From: Candidatus Angelobacter sp. Gp1-AA117
Lineage (GTDB): Bacteria; Acidobacteriota; Terriglobia; Terriglobales; Acidobacteriaceae
NCBI GenBank assembly: GCA_003223515.1
Contig: QHVI01000058.1
Coordinates: 1-34,399, forward strand
Direction of reading: 5' to 3'
Length of the DNA stretch: 34,399 nucleotides
Shown piece by piece: positions 19,146-27,398 of the stretch (positions are counted from its first letter, which is position 1; the number at the start of each line of letters is the position of its first letter). The notes below the pieces were generated by a model, which ran no database searches, was not told the origin of the DNA, and worked only from the letters and a program-made list of their open reading frames with translations. Position numbers and translations under genes: made by a program.

Positions 19146-19604
19146 ATGAAACCTGTAGTGCTGGTGTTCATTGCAGCTTTGCTGGGTGCGGCTTTCGTGC
19201 TGGCCGCCGATAACGACCGCAAACACATCGTGATGCAGCGTGCTACACCTGCCGCACAAAATGCGCCTTTCAGTGAAGCGGTACTGGTGGGCAATACCCT
19301 TTATATCGGCGGACACATTGGTCTCGACCCCAAGACCGGTAAGCCCGGCGCTACGCCGGAAGAAGAAGCCAGACTGATGATGGACTCGGTTAAGGCCACC
19401 ATTGAAAAGGCAGGGTTGAGCATGGACGACCTGGTATCTGTTCAGGTCTATTGCTCCGATGTGAGCTTCTATAATGCCTTCAACGGCGTGTATCGCACGT
19501 ATTTTCATGGGCAATTCCCCGCACGCGCTTTCCTGGGTTCCGGCAAACTGCTTTTTGACGCGCGCTACGAAGTGCTGGGAATAGCGATAAAGAAGGGGAA
19601 ATGA
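19146..19604 (+). CDS. Exported RidA/YjgF-family protein
   Basis: The 152-residue product begins with a signal peptide (MKPVVLVFIAALLGAAFVLA) followed by a complete RidA/YjgF domain. Visible features are APFSEAVLVGNTLYIGGHIGLDP, a MMDSVKATIEKAGLSMDDLVSVQVYCSD helix-strand unit and the active-site region FPARAFLGSGKLLFDARYEV. The Arg and Glu match the substrate-binding Arg105 and Glu120 region of E. coli RidA. RidA proteins hydrolyse reactive enamines or imines from PLP enzymes in the cytoplasm, so export is notable. GGAG precedes the chosen ATG. It stands alone after the sortase gene with a repeat-containing spacer. Confidence 0.85.
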   Translation: MKPVVLVFIAALLGAAFVLAADNDRKHIVMQRATPAAQNAPFSEAVLVGNTLYIGGHIGLDPKTGKPGATPEEEARLMMDSVKATIEKAGLSMDDLVSVQVYCSDVSFYNAFNGVYRTYFHGQFPARAFLGSGKLLFDARYEVLGIAIKKGK

Positions 19605-19653
19605 AAAACCTTAACCGCCGATGACGCTGATTACATTGATTCACGCTGATCTT
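19605..19653. repeat. Mosaic intergenic repeat (GACGCTGATTACATTGATT type)
   Basis: GACGCTGATTACATTGATT followed by CACGCTGATCTTTTAGCC fills the space between two convergent genes. It is the same family as the words at 13281-13310 and 20405-20420. Confidence 0.55.
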
Positions 19654-19884
19654 TTAGCCAAAAAATTTCAACCACAACACACCCACCATCAGTGTAAGCA
19701 GCGTGATCGGCACACCGGCGCGGGCGTATTCGCTGAAGCTGATGTTATGTTCGGCGCGCACTTTCTCCACGACGATGATGTTGGCTACTGAACCGGTGAT
19801 GGTGAGATTGCCTGCCAGGGTGCTCGCCATGGCCAGCATGAGCCAGAAGAGATGAGGATTGCTGTATTGCGCCAGGAAGGGCAT
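19654..19884 (-). pseudogene. C-terminal remnant of an anion/arsenite-type transporter
   Basis: The 76 residues contain two membrane helices and the motif MASTLAGNLTITGSVANIIVVE, the C-terminal repeat signature of ArsB/NhaD/CitMHS-type (ion transporter superfamily) carriers. A full protein has about 400 residues and ten or more helices, so over 300 residues are missing. The thioesterase gene stands immediately upstream instead, and its TGA overlaps the remnant's ATG (TGATG). The rest was probably deleted. The fragment could still be translated by coupling, but transport function is implausible. Confidence 0.7.
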
Positions 19885-20339
19885 CAGGCGTTGTTCTTCT
19901 TGCGCACGTAGAGCAGCTTATCAACTTCGGCGATCACATTGCCTTCAGCATCGATGACGGTCACCTGAAACTGCGGCTCAATCTTGCCCTGCGCGTCTGC
20001 CTGTGCGCGAATCTCTTCGACCCGTTCAGGTGAAAGACGGAATTGCGCCTTCACCAGTCCTTTGCCGGGCTTCTTGAAGCGGATGGTTGCAGCTTTATCC
20101 CACACGATGTAGCCCGGCCCCAGATTCTCCATAAGCATGACCATGAAAAAAGGATCGCACATGGAATAGAGCGAGCCGCCGAAGTGCGTGCCGACGTAGT
20201 TGCGGTTATAGAAACGGAGCGGCATCTCCACGTCAATGCTGCGGAAGTCTTCGGAGATATGGGTCACGCGAATGCCTGCACCCCGGAAGGGAGGCCAAAC
20301 CCATAGCTTTCTTAAGAGTTGCTTTCGCCGGTCTGCCAT
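19884..20339 (-). CDS. DUF4442 hot-dog-fold thioesterase
   Basis: The product (about 151 residues) resembles DUF4442/YiiD-type acyl-CoA thioesterases: NRNYVGTHFGGSLYSMCDPFFMVMLM holds the conserved Gly-rich helix of the hot-dog fold, and LGPGYIVWDKAATIRFKKPG is typical of this family. It would hydrolyse acyl-CoA or a related thioester in the cytoplasm. The start is uncertain: ATG at 20339 (MADRRKQLL) fits the family best, while a GTG at 20387 would add 16 hydrophobic residues; neither has a strong ribosome site. It is coupled to the transporter remnant downstream. Confidence 0.8.
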   Translation of the reverse strand: MADRRKQLLRKLWVWPPFRGAGIRVTHISEDFRSIDVEMPLRFYNRNYVGTHFGGSLYSMCDPFFMVMLMENLGPGYIVWDKAATIRFKKPGKGLVKAQFRLSPERVEEIRAQADAQGKIEPQFQVTVIDAEGNVIAEVDKLLYVRKKNNA

Positions 20340-20387
20340 CAGGTTTTCTATTATGCAGGATAGCAGGAGGAAGGTAGAAAACCTCAC

Positions 20388-20530
20388 CGCTGATCCGCGG
20401 CCGGCGCGACAGGTGACGCTGATTCACGATGATAAAGCTCTTTACCACAGGATAAATACAGATTTTTTGGGGGGCGGTGAAGCCATTTCTGAATCTGTGT
20501 TTATCAGTGTTTATCTGTGGTGAATTTGGA
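20388..20530. repeat. Mosaic inverted repeat between convergent/tandem genes
   Basis: Words of the family GGTGACGCTGATTCACGATG occur near 20410. An imperfect inverted pair follows, ACCACAGGATAAATACAGAT (about 20444-20463) and ATCTGTGTTTATC...CTGTGGT (about 20495-20521). No gene was seen. Confidence 0.55.
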
Positions 20531-20541
20531 TTTGCTAGTTG

Positions 20542-20931
20542 CTAATTGCCAGCTGCCAGTTCCTTCAGAAAACTCACGATCTGCCACCGTTGCTGTTCAG
20601 GCAGGCGTGACCATGAAGGCATGCCATTTTTCAGGCTGCCGTTATTGAGCAGCCATTCCAGTTCGCCGGGTGTGGCGTTGCGGATGCGGTCGGAATGCAG
20701 GTTGGGGTGATTGTCACGTCCGGTGCCTTCATCTCCATGGCATGAAGCGCAGTTCTGGCGAAAGAGTTTGCCGCCTGCGGCGATGGCATTTGACTGATGA
20801 TCAAAAGGGTTCTGGCGCTGGCGGTTTTTTCCTGGAACTTTGGTGATCCACGCGCCGTCGCCGGCCGCGGCCAGCAGGAAAGGCGTTGCCAGAGCGATGA
20901 TCAGCAGCAATAAAGATGATTTTCTAAACAC
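20542..20931 (-). CDS. Periplasmic c-type cytochrome
   Basis: The 129-residue product has a signal peptide (about 1-22) and one haem c site, CASCH (Cys61, Cys64, His65), inside the cytochrome c class I pattern AGGKLFRQNCASCHGDEGTG. The distal ligand is probably Met104 in KNGMPSWSRLP. It would carry electrons in the periplasm. Translation starts at GTG, eight bases after GGAGG, and that GGAGG lies within the last codons of the upstream outer-membrane protein gene, so the two form an operon. The partner oxidase or donor is not in the window. Confidence 0.9.
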   Translation of the reverse strand: MFRKSSLLLLIIALATPFLLAAAGDGAWITKVPGKNRQRQNPFDHQSNAIAAGGKLFRQNCASCHGDEGTGRDNHPNLHSDRIRNATPGELEWLLNNGSLKNGMPSWSRLPEQQRWQIVSFLKELAAGN

Positions 20932-20933
20932 AG

Positions 20934-21794
20934 TTACTTCCTCCGCAACCTGGAAAAGACTTGATCGATTTCGTAAGCAACGCCGAAGCGCAGCAGAAAG
21001 CCGTGGCTGTTGGAGTTCAATCCAAATCCCGGCGAGGCTTGGAATACCGGGCCATTCGGCATCCGGAAATTTACGACCGGCGCAAGATAGTGTGAGGTGT
21101 CATGCAGGCCGAAGCTGTAGCGGTCGCCCAGTCCGCCATAGAGTTCCGCGCCCAGGCTGAAGTTTTCGCGGCAGAAGGTGCATGGGTTGGGGCTGGCCAC
21201 CAGTGACAAAGGACGGCTTACACCTACTGCATAACCAAACTCCCAGGGCTCGCCGCGCAGGTTCTTCTCCGCGATCAGGTTCTCAGAGATGTTCCAGCCC
21301 TTTACGTTGCTGGAGAGAATCAATTTGAGTTCGGCCTCGCGCTTCTTCTCACTGCGGTCGTTTCTTTCCAGAAAGTCTTCGATTCCGTCATGCCCAACCA
21401 CTTCAAGCAGAGACTTGTCGGCGCTGTTGATGTCTTCAAATTCAAAGTACAGCACCGGGTTGATCCAATGTTCGCGCAGCAGGGGGCGGAAGCGGTTTTC
21501 GATCCGGAAGCCGGTAAACAGTGTGCTTTCGCCGGAGGTTGACTGGCCGTCAAGATACAGTTCAGAGGTCCACCAGGCTTTCATGCCGTATTCGAGTTCC
21601 AGGGCGCTGCCCAGAAATTGATTACCCGCAGAAGGGAAGCCGCTGACGGTGCGAGTGGCCAGTTCAAGATTACCGGGCTCTTCCATCTGGTGCGAATAGG
21701 TGACAAAGTAATTCTCCTGACTCCGAGACTGCGAAGGAACCAGCAGGCATAACGCGACAATCATGAATGCGGTGATTGGAATCGAGCGAAACAT
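20934..21794 (-). CDS. Predicted outer-membrane beta-barrel protein
   Basis: The 286-residue product has a signal peptide ending near SQSRSQ (about 25). Alternating hydrophobic strands rich in aromatic and Gly residues follow (LELEYGMKAWWTSELYLDG, TLFTGFRIENRFRP, NPVLYFEFED, FSLGAELYGGLG), and it ends in a basic RLRRK. This is typical of an outer-membrane barrel of about 12 strands. A CTFCRENF segment with two cysteines (near 210) is unusual for a barrel and might form a disulfide or bind something. It leads a two-gene operon with the cytochrome c, and a Fur-box-like palindrome precedes it, suggesting metal-dependent control. Substrate unknown. Confidence 0.75.
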   Translation of the reverse strand: MFRSIPITAFMIVALCLLVPSQSRSQENYFVTYSHQMEEPGNLELATRTVSGFPSAGNQFLGSALELEYGMKAWWTSELYLDGQSTSGESTLFTGFRIENRFRPLLREHWINPVLYFEFEDINSADKSLLEVVGHDGIEDFLERNDRSEKKREAELKLILSSNVKGWNISENLIAEKNLRGEPWEFGYAVGVSRPLSLVASPNPCTFCRENFSLGAELYGGLGDRYSFGLHDTSHYLAPVVNFRMPNGPVFQASPGFGLNSNSHGFLLRFGVAYEIDQVFSRLRRK

Positions 21795-21824
21795 AGGCTG
21801 AAAACACCCCGGCCATTTTGAAAA

Positions 21825-21845
21825 TGAAATTGAATTTCAATTTCA
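21825..21845 (-). promoter_or_regulatory. Fur-box-like 21-bp palindrome
   Basis: TGAAATTGAA, a central T, then TTCAATTTCA form a perfect 21-bp palindrome 31 bases upstream of the outer-membrane protein start. It has the length and heptamer layout of the Fur box (TGATAAT-type 7-1-7 overlapping), agreeing at 14 of 21 positions with changes only at the A/T positions. Binding by a Fur-family regulator is inferred. Confidence 0.6.
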
Positions 21846-22030
21846 AAATAGAAATTCGAAGTTTAATGCATGGCGTAAACGAGGGTCAATGACCTGCGTC
21901 ACAGAAACTCGGTAAGTTTAAGAAAAGTAGCAACTTACAGATCGGTAGATCGCTCATTTGCGGTTCCCGGAAACGCTCTTCTTGCCGCCGCTTGCCGTGA
22001 AAATACGGGGTCTTTTGTTAATATTGGCGC

Positions 22031-23197
22031 ATGATCAGGGAAGCGGTGATTGTAGATGCGGTGCGTACTCCGCTGGGCCGTCGTGAGGGCGTGCTTAGCC
22101 GGTGGCATCCGGTAGACCTTTTAGCCCATACTCTCTGTGGTCTTCTGCAGCGCAACCAGTTTGATCCGCAACTCATTGAAGATGTGATTGCGGGCTGCGT
22201 CATGCAGGTGGGCGAACAGGCCCTCAACATTGCGCGCAATGCGGTGCTGGCCGCTGGCTTGCCGGAATCTGTGACGGCCACCACCGTGGATCGCCAGTGT
22301 GGCTCAAGCCAGCAGGCGATACATTTCGCGGCGCAGGGCGTGATGGCGGGCAGCTATGACATTGCCATTGCCTGTGGCGTGGAAAGCATGTCGCGGGTAC
22401 CTATGGGGTCGGCTGCGGCGGCCGGGCCGGGAAAGCCTTTTGGCCCGGCTATGATGCGCCGTTACAACAATGTGCATTTCAACCAGGGCATCAGCGCGGA
22501 GATGCTGGCCGAGCGCTGGAAGCTTGAGCGTTGCAAACTCGATGAATTCAGCCTGGAGAGTCATCGCCGGGCGGCGCGGGCCACGGAGCAGGGTTATTTC
22601 CAGAGAGAGATTCACCCGATCACCGTGGAGACGGAACAGGGGCCGCAGGTGATCACGCGCGACGAGGGCATCCGTGCAGATACTACGCTGGAGAAGATGG
22701 CAGGACTGAAACCTGCATTCAAGCCGGATGGCGTAGTGACTGCTGCAAATTCGTCACAGATTACGGATGGCGCTGCGGCTGTGTTAATCATGGAGAGTTC
22801 CACCGCCCAGCGACTGGGCTTCACTCCGCTGGCGCGCTTCGTGGCTTTTGCTCTGGCCGGAGATGATCCGGTGATGATGCTGAGTGCGCCGATTCCTGCG
22901 ACGCAAAAAATTCTGAAGCGCGCCGGGCTGGCGCTCAGCGATATCGATCGCATCGAAATCAATGAGGCCTTTGCCAGCGTGGTGCTGGCATGGCAGGCGG
23001 AGACCGGAGCTGATCTTGCGCGCGTCAACGTGAACGGCGGCGCTATTGCCCTTGGGCATCCGCTGGGGGCCAGCGGTGCACGGCTCATGACCACTCTTGT
23101 TCATGAATTGCAGCGCAGCGGCAGCCGCTACGGCCTGCAAACCATGTGTGAAGGCGGCGGCATGGCCAACGCCACCATCATTGAGCGAATTCAGTAA
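22031..23197 (+). CDS. Acetyl-CoA C-acyltransferase (thiolase)
   Basis: The 388-residue product has the full thiolase signature. The nucleophile is Cys90 in VDRQCGSSQQAIHFAA. The domain-closing motif is NGGAIALGHPLGASGAR with catalytic His343, and the second active-site cysteine is Cys373 in TMCEGGGMANATIIE. It condenses two acyl-CoAs or cleaves 3-ketoacyl-CoA in the cytoplasm; length and the RTPLGRREG start fit beta-oxidation or acetoacetyl-CoA thiolases. No hydratase or dehydrogenase partner lies nearby. Instead an mbtH gene follows after 36 bases on the same strand, so it may supply acyl-CoA units to a biosynthetic pathway, which is speculative. Confidence 0.95.
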   Translation: MIREAVIVDAVRTPLGRREGVLSRWHPVDLLAHTLCGLLQRNQFDPQLIEDVIAGCVMQVGEQALNIARNAVLAAGLPESVTATTVDRQCGSSQQAIHFAAQGVMAGSYDIAIACGVESMSRVPMGSAAAAGPGKPFGPAMMRRYNNVHFNQGISAEMLAERWKLERCKLDEFSLESHRRAARATEQGYFQREIHPITVETEQGPQVITRDEGIRADTTLEKMAGLKPAFKPDGVVTAANSSQITDGAAAVLIMESSTAQRLGFTPLARFVAFALAGDDPVMMLSAPIPATQKILKRAGLALSDIDRIEINEAFASVVLAWQAETGADLARVNVNGGAIALGHPLGASGARLMTTLVHELQRSGSRYGLQTMCEGGGMANATIIERIQ

Positions 23198-23233
23198 CAA
23201 TTGCTGTAAAATTTCAAATCTGGAGCATTCATC

Positions 23234-23458
23234 ATGAGTGAAGATCGTGAAGACAAAACTATCTACAAAGTCGTCTTAAACCATGAAGAGCAATATTCCA
23301 TCTGGCCGGCCCACCGGGAAAACGCGCTGGGCTGGAAGGATGCAGGAAAATCCGGAACCAAAGAAGAATGCCTTGCTTATATCAAGGAGGTCTGGACCGA
23401 CATGCGACCACTCAGCCTGAGGAAGAAGATGGAAGAGGCCGCGAAGAACAAGAGCTAA
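23234..23458 (+). CDS. MbtH-like protein
   Basis: The 74-residue product matches the MbtH family end to end: [35 protein letters not shown], then [15 protein letters not shown], with the three conserved tryptophans (24, 34, 54). MbtH proteins bind and activate NRPS adenylation domains. GGAG lies nine bases before the ATG. No NRPS is in the window; the neighbours are a thiolase upstream and a type II thioesterase downstream, with gaps of 36 and 9 bases, consistent with one operon. Confidence 0.95.
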   Translation: MSEDREDKTIYKVVLNHEEQYSIWPAHRENALGWKDAGKSGTKEECLAYIKEVWTDMRPLSLRKKMEEAAKNKS

Positions 23459-23467
23459 TCTTTCGAG

Positions 23468-24220
23468 ATGCCAACTCAAGGCAACTGGATATCTCCACGC
23501 ACCCTGAATGCACGCGCGGCTATCAGGCTGTTTTGTTGTCCCTATGCCGGCGGATCAGAGGCCGTCTTCCGCGCCTGGCAGACGGCGCTCGGTCCCGCCA
23601 TCAATGTAGTTCCGTTGCAGCTTCCGGGGCGTGGAGTACGCATGAGAGAACCCCTGTTCCGGGATATCATGCCCCTGGTTGCCTCGGCCAGCGAGGTGGT
23701 CGCCTCGCATCTGGATAAGCCGTTTGCTCTTTTCGGCCATAGCATGGGTGCGACCATCTCCTTTGAACTGGCGCGGGCGCTGCGAAAGACACGTGGGGTA
23801 CAGCCCATCCATTTGTTCGTGTCAGGCACGTGCTGTCCTCAGGAAGTTGGCCGGCATTACCGGGAGGAACTGCCCGTGACGGATATCAAAGACAAACTGC
23901 GACAATATGCGGGTACTCCACCGGAGGTGCTCGAACATCCTGAACTGATGGAAATTTTCGCACCCATCATTCAGGCCGATTTTGCGGTATGCAGGTCGTA
24001 TCAATATACGCCCGAGCCTCCGCTTGGTTGTCCAATCACTGCGTTTGGCGGACTTGAAGACCACGACGTGAGTCGGGAAAGCCTGCAGTGCTGGGGCACG
24101 GAGACTACTGGACAGTTTCGTTCACGCATGCTGCCCGGAGGGCATTTCTTTATCAACGATACCGGACCAACAATTCTGGAAACCATTGCACGAGACCTGC
24201 AGCCTCACGCGCGCGTGTGA
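23468..24220 (+). CDS. Type II thioesterase (GrsT-like)
   Basis: The 250-residue product is an alpha/beta hydrolase of the NRPS/PKS type II thioesterase family. Features are LFCCPYAGGSEAVFRAWQ, PLQLPGRGVRMREP, the nucleophile Ser92 in FGHSMGATISFELAR, the acid region FGGLEDHDV and the histidine in LPGGHFFIND. These enzymes remove stalled or wrong acyl groups from carrier proteins. It starts nine bases after mbtH. No NRPS or PKS modules are visible nearby; the only carrier domain in the window is in the acyltransferase fusion at 9706-12444. Confidence 0.93.
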   Translation: MPTQGNWISPRTLNARAAIRLFCCPYAGGSEAVFRAWQTALGPAINVVPLQLPGRGVRMREPLFRDIMPLVASASEVVASHLDKPFALFGHSMGATISFELARALRKTRGVQPIHLFVSGTCCPQEVGRHYREELPVTDIKDKLRQYAGTPPEVLEHPELMEIFAPIIQADFAVCRSYQYTPEPPLGCPITAFGGLEDHDVSRESLQCWGTETTGQFRSRMLPGGHFFINDTGPTILETIARDLQPHARV

Positions 24221-24708
24221 TTCGACTCATGGGGCACAGCGCAACAGGCCACCACCAAAAACGAAAATCTTTATGGAGCGCAGCCGCCGGGCCTCCGACC
24301 CGCGCCGGTTTTGTGTTGCGCGTGACGGGGTGGAGGGGCCGATAGCGCTAACTTAGCAATGCGAGTTGAGGTGGGCCTGCAAATTGGCCGCCGGGAATTA
24401 GCGCGTCAATGATCACAAGGGCGTTTATCGTTACATATTTGGTGAGACTTCCCACAAGACTTCTGGGGCGGAATAGCTTCCGGTTCGGCTCGTTACTGGA
24501 GATGCGATTCGGCTTCCCTCTGGGCAGAGTTGTGACGCGCCCAGGGTGAAACCTTTTGACCCTCGATCACCATATATTCTAGTGTTGCCGGTCGCTTGCG
24601 GCTGTCATGTGATGTAGGACCAGTATTCCCTGTTGTAATCGTGATCTCACTTACTTACACTGATTGCTCCCACAGTGTTAAGAATCGATTTCGGAAAGGA
24701 AAGTTCGC
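24221..24708. other. Intergenic region with a repeat fragment
   Basis: 488 bases without a convincing gene. Near 24271-24290 it carries TTATGGAGCGCAGCCGCC, identical to text at 18995-19012, followed by GGGCC...CGCGCC rather than the usual palindromic half. The rest shows no structure I can name; it must hold the promoter of the fibre-like gene. Confidence 0.5.
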
Positions 24709-26031
24709 ATGCCACCTCCTAACATTACCTCTGCGATCTCAACTATCAGCAATGAAGACTACCCCGCAATTCAAGGTGTGAATGATTGGACTCACGCGTC
24801 TCTGGGAGGCGTTGGCATTTCAGGTGTGTCGAAAAACGGAATAGGTGTCTTAGGTAAATCGACCGGAGGAAATGGTGTTGTTGGCACTACCAGGAGTGAC
24901 CACCACGCGGGGGTTTTGGGACAGGGCACGATGGGGCCGGGTGTCCATGGCACGAGCAAAGGCAAATCAGCACCCGGAGTTGTCGGTGAAAATCTACGCA
25001 CGGGCCCGGGGGTGCTGGGCAAGTCTACAAGTGCTGATGGAACCGGGGTACACGCTCAAAATACCGGTGGCGGCCAGGGCCTCTATGCACAAGGTACACC
25101 TGCCGGAAGGTTCGAGGGAGATATGAACGTGACAGGTAACGTGGGCATTGGCATAGACACCCCAGGATTCAAGCTTGATGTGGCAGACAGAATACGAGTA
25201 CGAGAGGGAACTAATTCTGCGGGAGTCTGGTTCTTCCAGCAGGTTCCCCAGCAAGACCAGGCATTTGTCGGTATGGATGGTGATAATTCGGTTGGTTTCT
25301 TTGGCAATACAGGAGCCGGGTGGGGACTGACAATGGATACCACCACAGGTAATGTGGGCATTGGCACAGACACTCCAGGATTCAAGTTTGATGTGGCAGA
25401 CAGAATACGAGTACGAGAGGGAGCTGATTCTGCGGGAGTCTGGTTCTTCCAGCAGGTCCCCCAGCAAGACCAGGCATTTGTCGGTATGGATGGTGATAAT
25501 TCGGTTGGTTTCTTTGGCAATACAGGAGCCGGATGGGGACTGACAATGGATACCAGCACAGGCGACATCAATATACCAACCGGAAATATCAACCTTGTGC
25601 AAGGAGATATTTTTCTGGGTGGCGCAGACTGTGCGGAACAATTTGACATAGCAAATGGGCAACAACTCGAGCCAGGGACGGTCGTGATTCTAGATGAAGA
25701 GGGCGCTTTACGAGAAAGCTGCGCATCATATGACAAGAAAGTGGCAGGCGTTGTTTCCGGGGCCGGCAACTATCGGCCCGGAATCATTCTAGATAAGCGA
25801 GCCTCCGAAGAAGGGCGAGCGCCGGTGGCGCTAGTCGGCAAGGTCTATTGCAAGGTCGACGCACAAACTGGCCCCATTGAGGTGGGCGATCTGCTGACTA
25901 CCTCTTCGAGACCTGGGTATGCAATGAAGGCGGCTGATCCTTTAAAGGCTTTTGGGGCAGTCATTGGTAAGGCCTTACGCTCCCTCAAAGAAGGTCAAGC
26001 GATGATTCCGATCTTGATCGCGTTGCGGTGA
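24709..26031 (+). CDS. Fibre-like repeat protein with conserved C-terminal domain
   Basis: The 440-residue product has three parts. Residues about 35-140 are Gly-rich repeats of the GVxGxS type (GIGVLGKSTGGNGVVGTT, GPGVHGTS), probably a beta-helix. Residues 145-286 are two nearly identical 71-residue units (NVGIG.DTPGFK.DVADRIRV...). The C-terminal part (about 302-440; GGADCAEQFDI, PGTVVILDEEGALR, YDKKVAGVVSGAG, VALVGKVYCKVDA, KAFGAVIGKAL) is a domain I know from uncharacterised bacterial tail-fibre-like proteins. No signal peptide is seen. GGAAAGGAAAG precedes the ATG. It could be a fibre of a phage-like particle or a surface protein; no other tail genes are present. Confidence 0.8.
   Translation: MPPPNITSAISTISNEDYPAIQGVNDWTHASLGGVGISGVSKNGIGVLGKSTGGNGVVGTTRSDHHAGVLGQGTMGPGVHGTSKGKSAPGVVGENLRTGPGVLGKSTSADGTGVHAQNTGGGQGLYAQGTPAGRFEGDMNVTGNVGIGIDTPGFKLDVADRIRVREGTNSAGVWFFQQVPQQDQAFVGMDGDNSVGFFGNTGAGWGLTMDTTTGNVGIGTDTPGFKFDVADRIRVREGADSAGVWFFQQVPQQDQAFVGMDGDNSVGFFGNTGAGWGLTMDTSTGDINIPTGNINLVQGDIFLGGADCAEQFDIANGQQLEPGTVVILDEEGALRESCASYDKKVAGVVSGAGNYRPGIILDKRASEEGRAPVALVGKVYCKVDAQTGPIEVGDLLTTSSRPGYAMKAADPLKAFGAVIGKALRSLKEGQAMIPILIALR
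25141..25566 (+). repeat. Tandem 213-bp internal duplication
   Basis: Two in-frame copies, 25141-25353 and 25354-25566, each encode 71 residues starting VGIG. The DNA is almost identical, with only a handful of substitutions (for example CCCAGGA/TCCAGGA, AAGCTTG/AAGTTTG, ACTAATT/GCTGATT), so the duplication is recent or kept uniform by recombination. Confidence 0.9.
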
Positions 26032-26195
26032 CTTGACCACGCGGGCCATTACGGAGATCTGGCCGAGGAGCGGCGTTTCGTTGATGCGGCGCATTGAGGA
26101 TTTCGGCCGATGCCGTTGCCCGGCGTTTCTGCCATGATATCTTTAAATGCGGCATTTGCTAGCTGTACACGCTGGCGAACGGTGGAGACCTTCAC

Positions 26196-27398
26196 ATGCT
26201 CTCTCTTCGCAGTGCGCTCAATGACCAGGGTATTAGCGCTTGTCCAAACGGACTTCTCGGACTGAATCCCTTCTACAAATCTTCTCCAGACGCGAGGAAG
26301 TGTTTTGGATTCACTCGTCTAAGTCAGATCATCAAAGCTCTCCGGTGGCCCAAGAGCTTTGTTGCTCTAGGCGATCACCCAGCGGACGACAATCAAGGCT
26401 GGCAAAATGGTCCTCAGGGCCTTGCGCATGATGCTGTAACTTGGTTTTTCACCCGCGAGGACGCCTTCCTGACTATCCCGATCACGACCGACCTTCAAGG
26501 GTTGAGTAGTAACCATTTTGACAAGCGCCGCTCGCCTATTCCGCTTGGAAACGGAGCGACGTATTCGCTTGCGTCAACTGAGCCTGGGGGAGCGGATACA
26601 GATATCATCCAGATCGATCACATGGCGGGATTCAATCATCTGGGAGCCTTAACGATTCAAAGCCTGGGCGATCAAGGTCTGGGCGACGAATCGATTATAT
26701 ACATTCCGGTTCAAGCGGGCGACGGTGGCAACCCCAACAACAAGCCGATTATTTATGCACTGCAGTCGATTGCAGGACAAAGTATCACGGACCACAACTG
26801 GAGCGCGAAGATCTCTCAACCTGGTGATCAGGGCGCTTGGTGCGCCTATGACCCGGTTGCTAAACGTCTGTATACTTCCGACTTCTACGGGGCTCCTGGG
26901 GCCCCTAAGGATGCAACCATAGCAGAATGGGGTCTATTTGCAGGAACATCAGTGGATGTTTATTCCGTCGGAACGCCATTTGTCCGCGACGAAGGAAACC
27001 CCGCCGGCCAGCAAATGGTACTCACCTTTAGGGGCTCTATGCAGCTCTTTGAAGCCGACGGAACGCCCGCACTGCTGCTCAGAATTCAAGGTGGCTTTAT
27101 CACGGACAATCGCCACCTTTATCTGGTTCAGGACGACGGAACTGGCATTGTGGGATTTGACCTGATTACGGCCCGAAAACAGCGCACGATACCAGTTGAC
27201 TATAAGCATATCCAGGGTATCTGGGATAAGACCTACCAGGAAATTGAAGCCGCCTGCCTCTTTTCTAACCCTCCAGCGCCTGGAATGAGTGGAGATATTC
27301 ATGTTTTGTTATGGGAGAATGGCGCTATTGGCATAGGGGAGGATTTTTGGATTAAGCACTACGGAGTGAGTGATCCGAATGATAGACCGTTTATCTAG
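26196..27398 (+). CDS. Unrecognised 400-residue protein, beta-rich
   Basis: The product is not one I recognise. It has no signal peptide and few helices, and many short strands with Gly/Asp turns (HMAGFNHLGALTIQSLGD, ESIIYIPVQ, IIYALQSIAG, WCAYDPVAKRLYTSDFYG, NRHLYLVQDDGTGIVGFDL, HIQGIWDK). This suggests a beta-propeller reading of repeated blades. HFDKRRSPIPLGNGATYSLA and DHPADDNQGWQNGPQGLAHD may be surface loops. GGAG lies eight bases before the ATG. It follows the fibre-like gene by 164 bases on the same strand, so the two may act together. Confidence 0.75.
   Translation: MLSLRSALNDQGISACPNGLLGLNPFYKSSPDARKCFGFTRLSQIIKALRWPKSFVALGDHPADDNQGWQNGPQGLAHDAVTWFFTREDAFLTIPITTDLQGLSSNHFDKRRSPIPLGNGATYSLASTEPGGADTDIIQIDHMAGFNHLGALTIQSLGDQGLGDESIIYIPVQAGDGGNPNNKPIIYALQSIAGQSITDHNWSAKISQPGDQGAWCAYDPVAKRLYTSDFYGAPGAPKDATIAEWGLFAGTSVDVYSVGTPFVRDEGNPAGQQMVLTFRGSMQLFEADGTPALLLRIQGGFITDNRHLYLVQDDGTGIVGFDLITARKQRTIPVDYKHIQGIWDKTYQEIEAACLFSNPPAPGMSGDIHVLLWENGAIGIGEDFWIKHYGVSDPNDRPFI

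Noticed and set aside
24994-25769. Long minus-strand frames opposite the fibre-like gene, with repeats
   Set aside because: Their repeats simply mirror the duplicated plus-strand coding sequence.
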